Shown: positions 46,006 through 59,200 of the stretch, one piece after another
How positions within the stretch are numbered: the stretch's first letter is position 1
Layout of the letters: every line of letters begins with the position of its first letter
DNA from: Xiphophorus maculatus
Lineage: Eukaryota > Chordata > Actinopteri > Cyprinodontiformes > Poeciliidae
Assembly (NCBI RefSeq): GCF_002775205.1
Contig: NC_036460.1
Span: forward strand, 17,388,402 to 17,452,401
DNA length: 64,000 nt
Reading direction: 5' to 3'
Notes under the pieces: generated by a model
Database searches by the model: none
What the model saw: only the letters and a program-made list of their open reading frames with translations
Told to the model about the DNA's origin: nothing
Position numbers and translations under genes: made by a program

Positions 46006-48816
46006 CATGGCTAAAAATGCACCATGGTCGTTCAGTCCCCCCACCTCGCTGGAACAGCTCTATTTCTATTTGTATTATTACCATATTTGTGTCCATTTCG
46101 TTTCAGCTTCCTTTTTTTATCTGTAAAGAAACCATTTTCAGTTAATTTACTTCCTGCTGGTTGTCAGTTAAATTATCTAATTGATAATCAAAGAAATTTG
46201 ATTACGGTACAACTGGCACTAAATTTTCATTAAAATGCTAATATCTCATGTCTAAGATTAAATTAATTGCATATTTCTTCTTAAGGTTTTATATTGCATG
46301 CTATATCCATTAATTAGGGTTCTAGTGCACTGTAAGGAGCCAATATAAATGGTAGTTTTTCACAAAAGGCCACCATCACAGTCACTAATTGACAGTAAAA
46401 AACATGCAGGCAGCGCCTTTTCATTCCCAAAAAAAGTTGGCTACAAAATTATCAAAAGGTTAAACTCTGAATCAGGCAAAATGAGAAAAATTTTTCCTCC
46501 AGTCTCATGTATTTCTATAGTTGCGCTATTGAAACCTTTAGTCTAAAGGAGACCACAGCCCTCTCCTAATAAGACAGAAGAGTTTCTTTTTGTCAAGCAT
46601 GAAGGTGTAAGTGTGAATTTGGGGTTAAGGTCCACATGCCAAATAAAATTCAGTGCAATGTCCTAATAAGAATAGCTTTTTGAGCTTGTGTGAGTCAGAG
46701 AGAAGTACTTAGCGGCAGGTACAAAAGCAAAAGCAATCCCACAGACCTGGATGACGGCGACAGAAAAACAGAAATATAAGCTGTAACCACAGTATCACTT
46801 TCTACGAGCAAAATCAGTTTGATTTAATTAGCTGGTACTCATTGCATTCTTTGTTGGCAATGTAATATGACTGACAGTTGGTGCAGGAGCCAGTCTGGAC
46901 TCAGTCCAGGTCCATCTATGCTTTGTGTGTTCCCAGAATCTGCAATTTACCTCTTGCAGTCTGTCGGCATGCTCAGGTTTAAGGGCTTTTGTTTGTCACA
47001 TCCCCCTTCAGCATCTGGCCTGAGCAGATGCTGCTGAATTAACATATACAATTAAAACAAAACACTGGTGGTCTGTGGATTCTGTTGAAAAACAAAATGT
47101 TTCTATATAAAGTGCAATAAAGGGGGGAAAAGCAACAAAAGACATGACTTTGCAACGCAGGGTCTTTTATATATTGTGTTGAAATCTCAAGATTTAAAGG
47201 ATACATTGACTTTATACTTCAGCACTTCATTCAAACGCCTTCATTTAGTTTTGTTAAGGATCTAGTGCTTGTATTGTCTGCTGGCAAAACACAAGAGATA
47301 ACTTAAACTTTGTTGTTTTATTTTGTAATAATACAAAGAACCAGACAGACAGTTTAGCAGAAATACGGAGCATATTCTGTAACACAATTGCACATCTCCT
47401 TGTATTCTGTGATCACTAGCTTTCTTTGTACATATCAAAAATGTCAGAGAAGGGCTAGTCAAATAGTATTACTGGTTGGAAATATTAATACAGTGGCAGA
47501 AAGTACCATTCCTCACTGATAGAGAGCAGTGCTGAGCCCTTAAGGCACAATAAGCAACATGTTTTGGTTTTTTCTTTGTATTGAAAAGACAAAACAATAT
47601 TAAAAAATCCAGATAGTACATTTGGAAAAGAACCGTTCAAGGCCACTCTCCTCCTTTGTGGTAAAAAACCCCATTAAAGCTGCCAGATTTTAAAAAATGA
47701 AAGTTAAATAAGAGACAAACAAGGAAATTTCCCACTACGGAGTTAATATTCATGGAGAAGGAGGTGTATGTACTGTAAAAATAAGAGTAAGATCATTCAT
47801 AATTTTTAATTTTAATCAGGAAAGAGAGAGGCCAGCCAAAAAAACATTCTATTTTAAAAGATTTGCCACAGTGTTAAATCTTATTTTACTCATCCTGCTG
47901 TAATGTTTTTTAATTGTATGGAATTGAACAAAGCATAATCAGAAGCTTTAACCAGTTAAGGTAAAAGTTGAAAAATAATTTTCTGTCCTGGATGTTGGAT
48001 TTGTTCATCTGACTGAGGGAGTCAAAGCGTCGCCAGTCATGAACCTCGCCGCACGTCACTGTGATGACGAGTGGTGTAGCTGGACAAAAATGCAGACAAG
48101 AACCTTGGATTTGCTTGATGAAACGAGGGTTTAGTGAAACAAAAGAAATTTACTTTACTTTAATTTTTGGCATACGGAGAGCAGGCCATGGAGCCAGGAA
48201 GAGAGCAACAGAAGAAACCAGAAAGAAACAACGAAACCGGGGAGCTTAAATACTGGAAAGTAACATTGAAACCATGTTATTCTAATCAGAGGGATGCAGA
48301 GAAGCTGAGGGAAAGAGCAGAGCGGGGAAACTGAAGGAATTAAGAAAATACAGAATGAACAAAGAGGGAGCTCAGCACAATGCAAAGGATCTGCGTACCA
48401 CCAAAAAAGTCCAAACCCAAAACGCACAAAGAACAAAACAAATAACCAAGAATCTCAAACAGAAGGCATGAATCTAAATGGTAACACGTTAACAATCATT
48501 AGTTTATGGCTTCATGAGAGACTGGCATGTTTGGCTAATGATTCCAGGTAGTCTGGATAGCGCCCTGATTTAACTAAAAAAAGTATAACGTTATTAATAA
48601 TCTCATCAAAAGGAAATTATAAATTGGAATTATTAATAATTCCTTAAGCCAAACATTGATGCAATTCCTGTTTTCCAGATGCACAATATTTTAATTTTGA
48701 ATCTGCGTTTTGAAATTTTGAAATACAGCATTGTTACATATTCCCAGCCCATGATGCATTAAAAAAATTTAATCAAAACAAAGCAATTTTTTTAAATGTT
48801 CCTACAGAGAACATTG
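46006..48816. other. AT-rich intergenic DNA
   Basis: No gene was recognised. 48060-48440 is purine-rich with AGGAAGAGAG and GGGGAGCTTAAATACTGGAA phrases that look like a dispersed repeat, but I cannot name it. Confidence 0.35.
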
Positions 48817-49027
48817 TCACAATTTTTTTTTTAACCCTCCAGGGGGTCTTGTGGGCTCTAATGTCCCTTATATAAAAGTAGGCTGACAGGAAAGGGGGAA
48901 AGACATGCAGCAAATGTCACCGGGTCCAGGAATCGAACCAGCGACGGCCGCATCGAGGACTCGAGGCCTCCAAACGTGGGTCACGCTATCCCCTACGCCA
49001 CCACGGCGCGCCCTCCTTCACAATTTT
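48817..49027 (-). mobile_element. tRNA-derived SINE with target-site duplication (copy C)
   Basis: The body is about 48827-49017 on -, the same family as the copies at 17.9 and 32.0 kb, with the shared CCTGTCAGCCTAC core, GGAGGG end and A-rich tail (seen as T on +). A 10-bp duplication TCACAATTTT flanks it at 48817-48826 and 49018-49027. Confidence 0.85.
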
Positions 49028-49944
49028 AACAACCTGGGTTTAATGTTTCTGCCAGTGCCATCTTGATTTTTGAGACCTCACATTTTAATCAGCTGCAAAG
49101 CCCACAGACGCAGATTTGTGCAGAAGAATGGGTGGTCTTGGCTCAGGTAGAGGAACAAATTGTAAGGTTTACGCTTCAGTTCACAGTCGTGCGTTTGTTG
49201 GGGCTCTGGGCTACTAATGGTTCCCTCTGATTGCATACCAGCTGCTGAAAGAGTTAGTTAATTGTCAACAACTTTGTGAATCCCACTAAGCCTGAAAGGT
49301 ATAAACAATGCATTTCCCAAAAACTCACCCAATGTTAACAAATCAGCTGAGTGTTAAATTACCGTACAGATTCGATTTTATTCTAATTAAAATTGTGGGT
49401 CTACAAAAGTAATGTAATTTTGTTAACAGAAAATCTCACAGAGCAATTAAGGCCCCAGAAGTCATAGAGAGTTGATAACAATTTCTATTTTTATTATTGT
49501 TGTCCATTCAACTGTTAATCAATAAATTGAAATATTTTTTCAGGTGAGTTTGTTAGATTAAAATTATCTTAATCTAACAAATTAGATAAGATAATCTATC
49601 TTATCTAAGTTTAAGAAAATATTAAACTTTAACCAAGTACTAAACATACTTTTCATTAAGTCTACATTTATATGTCAAATATGTTTTTTAATAGTCAGAC
49701 ATCATATTCTAACTATAAACATGTTTTCATTGCTTCATTACTTAATTAATTATAATTAATATAAATAAATGCTTTCAAACAACAGTGTGTAATTTATGCA
49801 TATGATGTGTTCCACTTAGTGAGAAAGTTCCTGAAATAAATGGACTTTTAGTGATATTATATTTTATTGAAATAGCCTGTACAGCTGCATAAAAAACATG
49901 GAGAACTGCTTATGACTTTAATTTCCTCAACAACAAAAAAAGAC

Positions 49945-50095
49945 AGATGTTTGGGTCCAGTCCCAGCTGGGCTTTCTGTTATGGAGTTTCCATGTTCTCC
50001 CTGAGCAAGAGTGTGTGGCCTTTCACTGGGAACGCTGGTGTGGTTTCAGTCCAAGCACTGGCATGCTCTGTGTCGCCTCTCTGTAACGGGTCGAA
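49945..50095 (+). repeat. Fish SINE-like repeat fragment (same family as 41995)
   Basis: The phrase ATGGAGTTTCCATGTTCTCC and its surroundings match the family at 41995 in part. It is diverged. Confidence 0.35.
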
Positions 50096-50099
50096 GTCT

Positions 50100-53000
50100 A
50101 TCCTCCTCAAATATAACTGCTTTTTGGTGCTGGACAAAGAAAAAACAGGCAAAATCCCATCTCCAGTCGAAATAAAGAGATTTATAATTAGCTTGGGAAA
50201 CAACTGGAACAATAGGCCTAGATGGTGTATTTACTACAGCTTGGTTATATTTAATCCTACTACAAATGAAAGCATTAATTTATTATAACTTTAAGGGATT
50301 GATCAATGCAAAGCAGTGCATGAAAATCAGGAAGTTGGTCAGAAATTTCAGCTGCCCTGAGTAGATTTTGAAAGAACCTAATTTTCCTCCACTTATTGCT
50401 TTCACTCTTGTGGAGTGTGTCTTTACTAGCTCTTTACCTGCAGAGCTTCTCCAACCACCACTGTTCTAATCTTGCATTGTTCATGGTTTCCCCCGGTGGA
50501 TTATAAGCCTGGCGGGCCACCGGGCTTTATTTGTGCCCCCACCAGGCTAAGCATTGCTTATTTTTTAAGTCTTTTTAAGATGTTTGCATTTTTTAAGACT
50601 TTATAGTTTGTGTTCAGATATTAATTTTCCAATCTTTTGATAACACATAATTCTCAAGTGATATTTTCAAATTTCCTGTCAACTTTAAACATTTTTTTTT
50701 GACTGAAAACACGATTGCCCTAGCCTTGATTGTTCTATTTAAGGCATACTTATTGGAAGGTGCAGACTTACCGCTCCAGTCTCAAATCTTCTCAGAGGAC
50801 AGCCATATTTTGGTAGGTTTGCAGTTGTGCCGTAGTCTTTTTAATTTGGAAAATTGCTTTGTTATGTAACGTAAAATGTCCTAGTGAGACCCTATAAAAT
50901 TTTCTGGTGTAACATGACAGAATGTAAAAAAAAAAAAGTCCCCATATGTTGTAACTCTTTTTGACTAAAATATCTACAGTGATACTGTCATTTCCACAGG
51001 GATTGATTTACATGCATTTCAATACTTCAAAATCCATTTCAGAACTTTTACTCAAGGAAAAGCTGTGATTTGGCATGATAAATTATGAGTTTCACTTTTA
51101 AAGAGTTCAATCTCTACTAAATAATCAGCTAACATTTATTGCAGAATCCTCCTGTGTGTCCTCTTCCATAACCATAAATCTGCCAGGCATAATGAGCACA
51201 TCCAGCATCGCGTTTCAGACAGTGTGGCCCAGATGGCTCACGCTCACCCCTCACCTCTCCTGCTGACCCACTAACCTCTGTTCAGGGTCACAAACATCCT
51301 TCCTTCCAACTTTTATATTCTCCCATGTGAGATAACGATGTGGCGTCTTGTACTCAGAAATCTGGACAAAAATAAAAGAATTGTTAGAAAAGATGAGCTA
51401 ACAGAAACATAGACCTTAAAATGACATACTTTAATACTTTAAACAAATTTTCTTTAAGTTGTTAATAACGTTATGAATTACACATACAGGAAAAAAGCTA
51501 CATTTTAAAAACTGTTAACCATGTTTTCTGCGTTCTGAGTATGATGGGATGCTTTGTAATGCTAAATATTTCAACCCCTATATGCTTATTATCTGGTGCA
51601 TGAGTAGAAAAACTAAGATGTATAATTTATGTCCCTGTTTCCATGATGCATGAGGAGAGAAACTCCGCTGTTGGCTTTTATTCAGGTAGCACCACTTTAG
51701 TTTAATTTCTGCTTCAGGGTATTTGTAAACTCTTTGAAATGTAACCCAGCTCAAGTTTCCAGTTCACCTCCAGGGGATATAACAAGTGTTTAAAAACGCT
51801 TTCAAACTGAAAACTTCTGTTGTGTAACTTCACTGCGCTTATTTTAATCTTTAGAAATTAAATATTTTTGGCTGACGAATTAATTAAAGGGACGTGTTTT
51901 ATCTTGAGATCTGGAGGTTTTAGTTTATGGACTTTAATGCAAAAATGCACACAGACACCCATATGTACCGTCAGAAACAGTCCATGCGCACGTTCCCTTG
52001 CAAATGTTTCTGCGTTGAGAAGATTTGTTTATCCCTGCATGGATATTTGACTCCAAACACCAGAGCAACGTACTCTCCTCTTCTGAACCATCATACACAA
52101 CTATCTCAAAATGATGCCCAAAACCCTCAACCTCAAAGAATTAGTCTAGAACTTTAAAATATTTCTGTCTTTTAATTATTTCACACATTTTTTGGTAATG
52201 ACTTTTTTTTTTAATTCAGTGACCATATTTTACCTTTTTTTTTAATATTTTCAAATTATAATATAGGCATGAAATAGATTTTTAAAAGAGTTTTACACAT
52301 CATTCCCAGTAGCTATCAAGGTTCACTGTAAGCACACCCCAAAAATCCAAAATATGCACAAACTATACTATAACCCAAGAATTGAAATGGGGTGTACGTT
52401 CCTGTTATCATGGCTGCAGAGAACAATTCACTACAGTGCAGTGCGAAGTCTTGGAGGCTCAGACTCTTGCTACTCTTTCCCGGAAATGGGATCACAGCAG
52501 GAAGGAAGAAGCCTCCAGGAACTGACATGTAAATGTTTGTACTTTGGTTTCTGCATTATGCTAAGTTAAACCGAGTCACCAATACGCAGACTGGGTCAGT
52601 AAAAACAAGAGAGAAGCTAAACGAATCACTGCTTCTGTTGATTTAATGCAAACATTTTAGAAAATATATTTTCCACATATCTGTAAAGAGTCACCATGTC
52701 ATGACAGTATAACATCAGACAGAGAATCTGGCCTCCTGCCTCCTTCCAGTGCTACTATTGCCATCTGCAGAATGCATCACTGTCAAAAACAGCCAGGAGG
52801 AAGCGTTTAACACTGTGAGTCATGCTCGCGTACGTGGTGCTCAAAGTGCAGCAACAGTTTATCCGGTGTCATCGATGGCCATGCACAATCCCCTCGGTGC
52901 AGGAAACTAGAACTTTAACAGAAAAGTTGTGAGCAGCGCATACACAAACATGATTGCCAGTGATACGACCCTCCGGCTGGCTCTGATTGGTTGTTTCTGA

Positions 53001-54425
53001 CCGAGTGCTGCTCTTATTCCTGCAGATGGCAGTAGGACCAGATTATCTCATATTATGCTGTCATGGTACAGCGATCTAAACATTCCAGCTTTAATGGGTT
53101 TCAGCTATAATTTTTTTTCTCTACATTTTAAAGCAGAAGTGCTTAGAAGCTGAAACTTTTAAGCAGTGGTCCCACTCACAGGTCAGTCATTGTTCATTTA
53201 CGTTTACTGTCCACAGGCTCCACTCGGTTTGTTTGCACGCCGTCACGCAAGAGGAAATATTTTAGCAGGTGAGATAAGGGACTCATGATAACAGTCACAT
53301 ATTCTCAACAACATGCAGGCAGCTTCAAACACACTGCCTACAGAAAACACAGGCCGTTTTCATGTTTTATGCTTACAGAATGTTATATATGTGAGTATGT
53401 TTGTTTCACATTAAAACTGTTTTTCTAAATTTGAATGTGAGCTCAACTCTTTATTACCCTCTTAATCTTTGCTTACTACTTAAATTAAGACATCACACAA
53501 ACCAAAACTAACATCATAATAACAGGAATTTCTTTCTTAAAATACACTAAGAATAAAAACAAAACCCTGGTTAGTTATTGTTATGTTGTTAAGAAAAAAC
53601 ACCTGGAAAAATAACTTTTGAATTTGTTACTACCCAAGCGGTCCCCTCTTTTTTTACATTCTTGTGATTTTTAAAGAGCACCAATTTTTACTTGTGCAGA
53701 TACTAAACTACTTTTTTAGCTCACTAAAGAAATATCTTAAAACTTTTCACCTGTAAGTTTCTCCATTTTAGAAAGACTGTCCAAAAACATTAAATATTCA
53801 CTTTTTTATCTTTTCTTCAATGGAGTGACACTTTCATGTATTTCATTAAAGTCTTTTGTTAAGAAGGTTTTTCCCAAGTATCGTTTTCAGTTTTCATGGA
53901 ACAGCTGGATTTTTACTGACCTTAAATTTCACAAAGGTGAAATTGATTGCGCTGCGTTGCATTGAAGAAGTGCTGGGCAGAAAATGACCAAACAGCCTAA
54001 CGTTTCAGAAAGCCTGGAGAACCAATGTGTTCAGTTTCTGTGCCTACTAAACCCTATCAGCATTGTGAAGAGTGAGGAGCCTGGAGCCCAACAACAGCAT
54101 CTAATGGCCAAAAGATTAGGTTCACCCGGGGAAAGGACGTTTGCTACAAAACACAAAAAACACTGAGTTCAGAACGGAGGGAGATAACAGGCAACCATAT
54201 GATGCTCCAAAAGATTGGCAGAAAAATATAAAGAGCCTCACTTGCGTCCGAAATTAATTTCTTCATTGAAGTAAAACCAAGGAAAAACATGGAATCTGAA
54301 GTGGGGAGATTGATTTCTTCAACTGGTTCCACTCTGCTAATCGAATTACATGCAAGTATTTTTCTTTTAATTTCCTGTCCTTTTCCACTGACAGCTTCAT
54401 GGATTCACTGATCACTCTGCATAAC
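50100..54425. other. Intergenic DNA, no gene recognised
   Basis: Near 50490-50530 a GC-rich GCCTGGCGGGCCACCGGGC segment looks like part of a dispersed fish repeat. The remainder is AT-rich with short, unconvincing frames. Confidence 0.35.
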
Positions 54426-54429
54426 CAAC

Positions 54430-54730
54430 CATCAGCTGCATCAAATTAGTTTTTATGCTAGAAGTACAAATAAGTGTTCATTTACAACATGAAAAGATCC
54501 ATTTAACTGTACAAACAACAAGCTTCAGTGTTTTATTTGGATTTGACGTGCGGTCCATACGAACAGACGGGTCATAGATACAGTTCTGGAGAAACTCAAA
54601 GCAGCATTTGGTTATAAAACAATAAAAGCTCTGAAAATAATCACTATTTATTCTAGCACTATTTATTCCATCATCTGAAAATGGAAAGATTATTGCAGAA
54701 CTGCACACCTACCGAGGCATGGAAGAGAGT
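54430..54730 (+). mobile_element. Tc1-like transposase relic
   Basis: CCATCATCTGAAAATGGAAA, then GCAGAACTGCACACCTACCG, is the SIIRKWK...TANLPR part of a Tc1 transposase helix-turn-helix region, on + and isolated. The surrounding sequence is degraded. Confidence 0.55.
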
Positions 54731-54877
54731 AGGTTACTGCAATTTATCCCAACGCAGAATCACAGATGACTTCCTGCTTTTTGATTGGTTGGGGGGCAGC
54801 AGAAGAAGGGGAGGAAAAGTTCACTTTTCACAATACACACTTATAACTAAGTAAACCATGGAGTGGTTTAGGACAAA

Positions 54878-55775
54878 GCTAATGTTAAAAACATTAGACC
54901 TCCAAGACTCGACATGAATGCCGACTTTAAACTAAGTTAAACCTCATCTCACCGATCCTGTATTAGACTGAGCCAATCAAAGAAGACCCCAGTCTTATGA
55001 AGAATATGGAGATAAAATGTTAAACTGATGTTAAACTGTTTATCAGCAAGATGTAGAGAAACTCCACCCTGCGTTTATCTCGCATTGATTACTGCAACAG
55101 TGTCTTCACGGTCGCAATTTCTACTCTTTCAAAATTACATACAGCTCTGGAAAAAATGAAGAGCCCACTGCTTTGAACCCCATTGAAAACCTCATGGTTG
55201 TTCCACCAAACATTGATTTCTGAACTCTTCCTGAGTTAAAACTTTAATATTGTTGTTTCTAAATGAATATGAACTTGTTTTCTTTGCATTATTTGAGGCC
55301 TGAAAGCACTGCATCTTTTTTTGTTAATTGACCATTTCTCATTTTCTACTAATAAATACTAAATCTTTGCTTGGAATTTTAGAGACATGTCCTCAATTGT
55401 TCATAGAATTAAAAAAAATCATTTTACTTAAACATATCCCTTAAAAAGTAAAATCAGAGAAACTGATCATTTTAAATTCTCTCTTAATTTTTTCCAAAGC
55501 TGTATGTATGGTTAATTAATTATCATGCAGTCTACACAGCAGTGAAGATGATTCAACAAAGTATTGACTCAGAAGGGCTGATCTTCATTATGAGGCTCCA
55601 CATGTCAATCTGTCTCATAAAAATCCACCAAAACAACCTGAATGGAAAAGCTATTCCAATCAGATACACCTGTGTATTTACAGCCGTGTACGTCGGCGCT
55701 AATGTTAAAAACACTTGACCTCCAAGTCTCGACATGAACGCCGACTTTAGACTAAGCTAAACCTCATCTCACCGA
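54878..55775. repeat. 78-bp direct repeat pair flanking a MITE
   Basis: 54878-54955 and 55698-55775 are about 90 % identical by eye (GCTAATGTTAAAAACA, then CGACATGAAT/CG CCGACTTTA, then CTCATCTCACCGA). The Tc1-type MITE at 55140-55504 lies between them. Confidence 0.8.
55140..55504. mobile_element. 365-bp non-autonomous Tc1-like element (MITE)
   Basis: The ends TACAGCTCTGGAAAAAATGA and the reverse complement of TTTTTTCCAAAGCTGTA bound the element, with TA at both edges. The interior keeps only phrases from the untranslated ends and a CCCCATTGAAAACCTCATGG stub of the transposase region. No frame survives. Confidence 0.8.
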
Positions 55776-56263
55776 CTGTGTGCGGTGTGGTGATGATGCC
55801 CCTGCAGCACAACTGCGCAGCTCCCTCACAAAGCGTATTTGCGGGGGATTACATCCATGACTTGTGATAAAGTGCTCAACTGTTTTCCACAGGCTGCCCT
55901 CATGGCCACAAGGGCATTAGAGATGGAGAGAAGCAGGAGGAGGGAGGAGGAAAGGGGGGGAGGCAGACAGAAATAGTAGTCAGACTTGAGGGACACATAA
56001 ACAAAAGGGTGACAGGGAGACACCAAGAGGAAGAACAAGAGGAAACAGAAGGCCAGGCAGTGAGCAAAGTGCCCAGCAGCAGAAGCGACAGACTGCGAGT
56101 ATAAGATGGTAGTAAGGGAAGAAAGAGGGGAACAAAGAACAGATTGTCAGTGCTGGGCGCTAATCGTCTCCTCTTAGGCTGCCAGAGACAACAGGTGAGA
56201 GCAGTTTGACTCCCTGCAGGCTTCATGAAGCTTTCAGGGCGCTCTAAGTGTGTGTGTGTGTGT

Positions 56264-59200
56264 CTCCAACTGGAGAGCTCAATGCCAACTCAAACGGCAA
56301 ACTAGGAACGAATGGCTGCACCATCAAAGAGCTCCATTCAAACACGGCAGGCCTTTGCTGTATATGTACGCTCTATGTGTGTTTTCGTATGTGTGCGATC
56401 TTGTGTGAGTTTTCACCTTTCCAGTTCGCAACATCTTATGAGGATCCCCGTCAGCCAAACCTCTCGCTCCTCAGCCTAAATAAAAACATAGGTGTTCTAC
56501 GCAGCAGCAACATGGAGCATCCCACTGACTGGAAAAGCTCGGCCTTTTGATGTTTGCAAGAGTGTCTCTGGAGTTATTATGTGTTAACATGTGACCACGA
56601 GCAGCTGTTTGAAAAACTCTCCTCACCTACAGGAGCAATGCTGAAAACCAAGGAGGGGAGATTAAGAAAGAGGAGAGAGGACGGCAGCTGCAGGGGACAG
56701 GATTTAAAAATGAGATAAATGCGTGAAATGGCCTTTGTTAGATCTTTCTTAAACACAGATGCCATTTTTCTCAATAGAAAATAAAACAAAACAAAACAAC
56801 TGAACAAATGGTATGACTTTTTTTCCCCCCCTTACTGTATTTTTGTTTGTTTCTGATGTCAGGATCAGGAAGCAAGATGGTGGCAGAAAGAATGATGTGC
56901 TTTTTCATTATTTTAAAGGTTTCATATTGTTTTTCTGCCTTCTTGTGCATTGCCTCAGTTTTATATTTTAAATAGAAATTTGCTGTAGTTCTTATTATAT
57001 AAAAGTCTAATTTACTGACAAACATTTTTGACATTTTTCCCTACCATTACAAATGCAAACATGGAATTTGCTAAACGTTACTGGGACTTCAGCTGAAACT
57101 GAAACAGAGACTTAGCCTTAGCTTTTTACCAACAAGCTTAAAGCAAAGGTGGAAAAGCATCTTCTGCTCACGGTCGTGTATGGTGAAGGATTTATAAAAT
57201 CAAACCGCAATCAGTTGTTTGGAGGCATTGGCACACATCTTTACCTGGAGTGGCAATAATAGTGGAGAAAATTGTGTTTATTTTATCTTTATAGTGGGCC
57301 ACGTTGACTTTACTCTGGTGTTTAAAAGAGTGAAACAGAAAGCAACAAAACACATTGAACTGGAAATCTGTTTATTTATTCAAATTAGAGATGGAGAGAG
57401 TATCAAAAGTCTTGGTACTTTTGATTCATATGAAGAAATCTCTTGAGTTTGATACTTTTCCTGGTCAAAAGCTCCATATCTCTCCCTTGAAGAGGATATT
57501 TTGGGTTTGTTTGCTTAAACTTGGGGTAAAAGTAAGCATGTTTGCTGCCACTTTTATGTTGTTTACTCAGTATTGTCTCTTACTCTTGTCCCAGACGCTT
57601 TATGAGTCTGAGGTGGTTCTGTGTGCCATTGCTCAAGTCTGCCTACACTTCCTGTAGTACTTCTTAAAATACTGCACTCTGTGCTACAATGTGCACCACT
57701 GGTGATTTCACACAGCTCTCTTTAGCTGCCAAGGTCAGACTCCTGTTTGCACTGTGAAACTGTTTTGCTCTAAACCACAGATACTGGTCAGAGTTAGCAA
57801 CCCCACTGAAAACAACAAATATTTACTTAAGATATATTAAGTTTTAGCCTCCTACCTCCAACCTAACATGAACCAAAATACCATGTGTCACCCAGAAAGA
57901 CCGAAAACAAGCAGACATTTCAAGATCAATCACAAATGTTGTAATCTAAATAAATAAAATGTACATTTTAACACAGATTCAACTGAAGATGTATCTACCC
58001 ATCTTATTTTTTTTATTTAGACATATGTAATCTTTGTTTGTTTTTTCTGACCACAAAAATATTACAAATTTTCCTTCGTGTTGTTGCTCAACAGTCCCCA
58101 CTTTTTTCTCCTTCGTGTTTCTCGGAAGATTGCATGAGATTGCATAGTTCCTGCAGCTTGATATTCTTAAAAATATCCTGAAATGTGTTTCATTTTTTTT
58201 GAAAGCCTGTTGCAGCCCATTTGCACGCAACTGTTATTATTTAAAAAGTAGAGAAATAAAGCCAGTACCTGTGGCTAACCCTGTGCCCTCATCAACAAAG
58301 GGGCACAGAGAGAGTAGGAGGCGCACAAGGAAAAGAAACAATGTGAGATAAAGTGCCCATATGTCAACGTGTACACTAGAAAACTGATCTGAGGGATAAT
58401 AAAGATCTAAAACACGGATGTTCAGGTTTCAGGCAGGTTTCTCTGCCTCATAGGAAACTCCTCAGAGCAGCGGCCGTTCAGAGGAAAATGATTTTTGACA
58501 CGTGGGGAGTCGGAAATGCTGTCGGTGGATCAGGCGGGAAGACACAGAAAAAGGCTTTTAGTATTTCTTCAAGGCTCTTTAGCAGATAAACATTAGTTAA
58601 AATTATACTCTGTCTTTTTTTTAAGATTGTTGATTCATTTTTACTAAATTAAAGTGTTTGACTGTTTATACGGATTTCACAATACAACATAATAAAACCA
58701 TGACCAACTGTATTCTCTCAAATAGTTATTAATAGAGTCCACTATTTCTATGCAAAGACTGTCCTGATTAAAAATGCATACTGAGGTCACGCAAAATTCA
58801 TTCAATGTAACTTGACTCAAATTTAATGTTGAAGTCTCTTTTTTTTTTTTTTGAGAAACTTAGGGTAAAGAACATATTTCATCAAATGCTACGTTACTTT
58901 AATTTCATAGTTTTCTGAGAGAATGATTACATTTTAAATAATCTGCATTTCGTTTTACCACTTTCTCTGACTGCTGCCAAAGACAAAAACATGATGATTA
59001 TCTAGTTGCTCTTGTTGCCTCTAGGAGTGATGGTGTGCATGCATGGTTGCCTCTGCTGGAGTACTGATTGTGTTAGCAACTGATAGCTAAAGCTTTGCTT
59101 TTTTCATGTAGTCAGACATGTTTCTGAAGTAATTATACAGATGTGCTCTTTTTACTTGTAAACTAAAATCCAGGGACAAAAAAAATAAAAATAGCATTGT

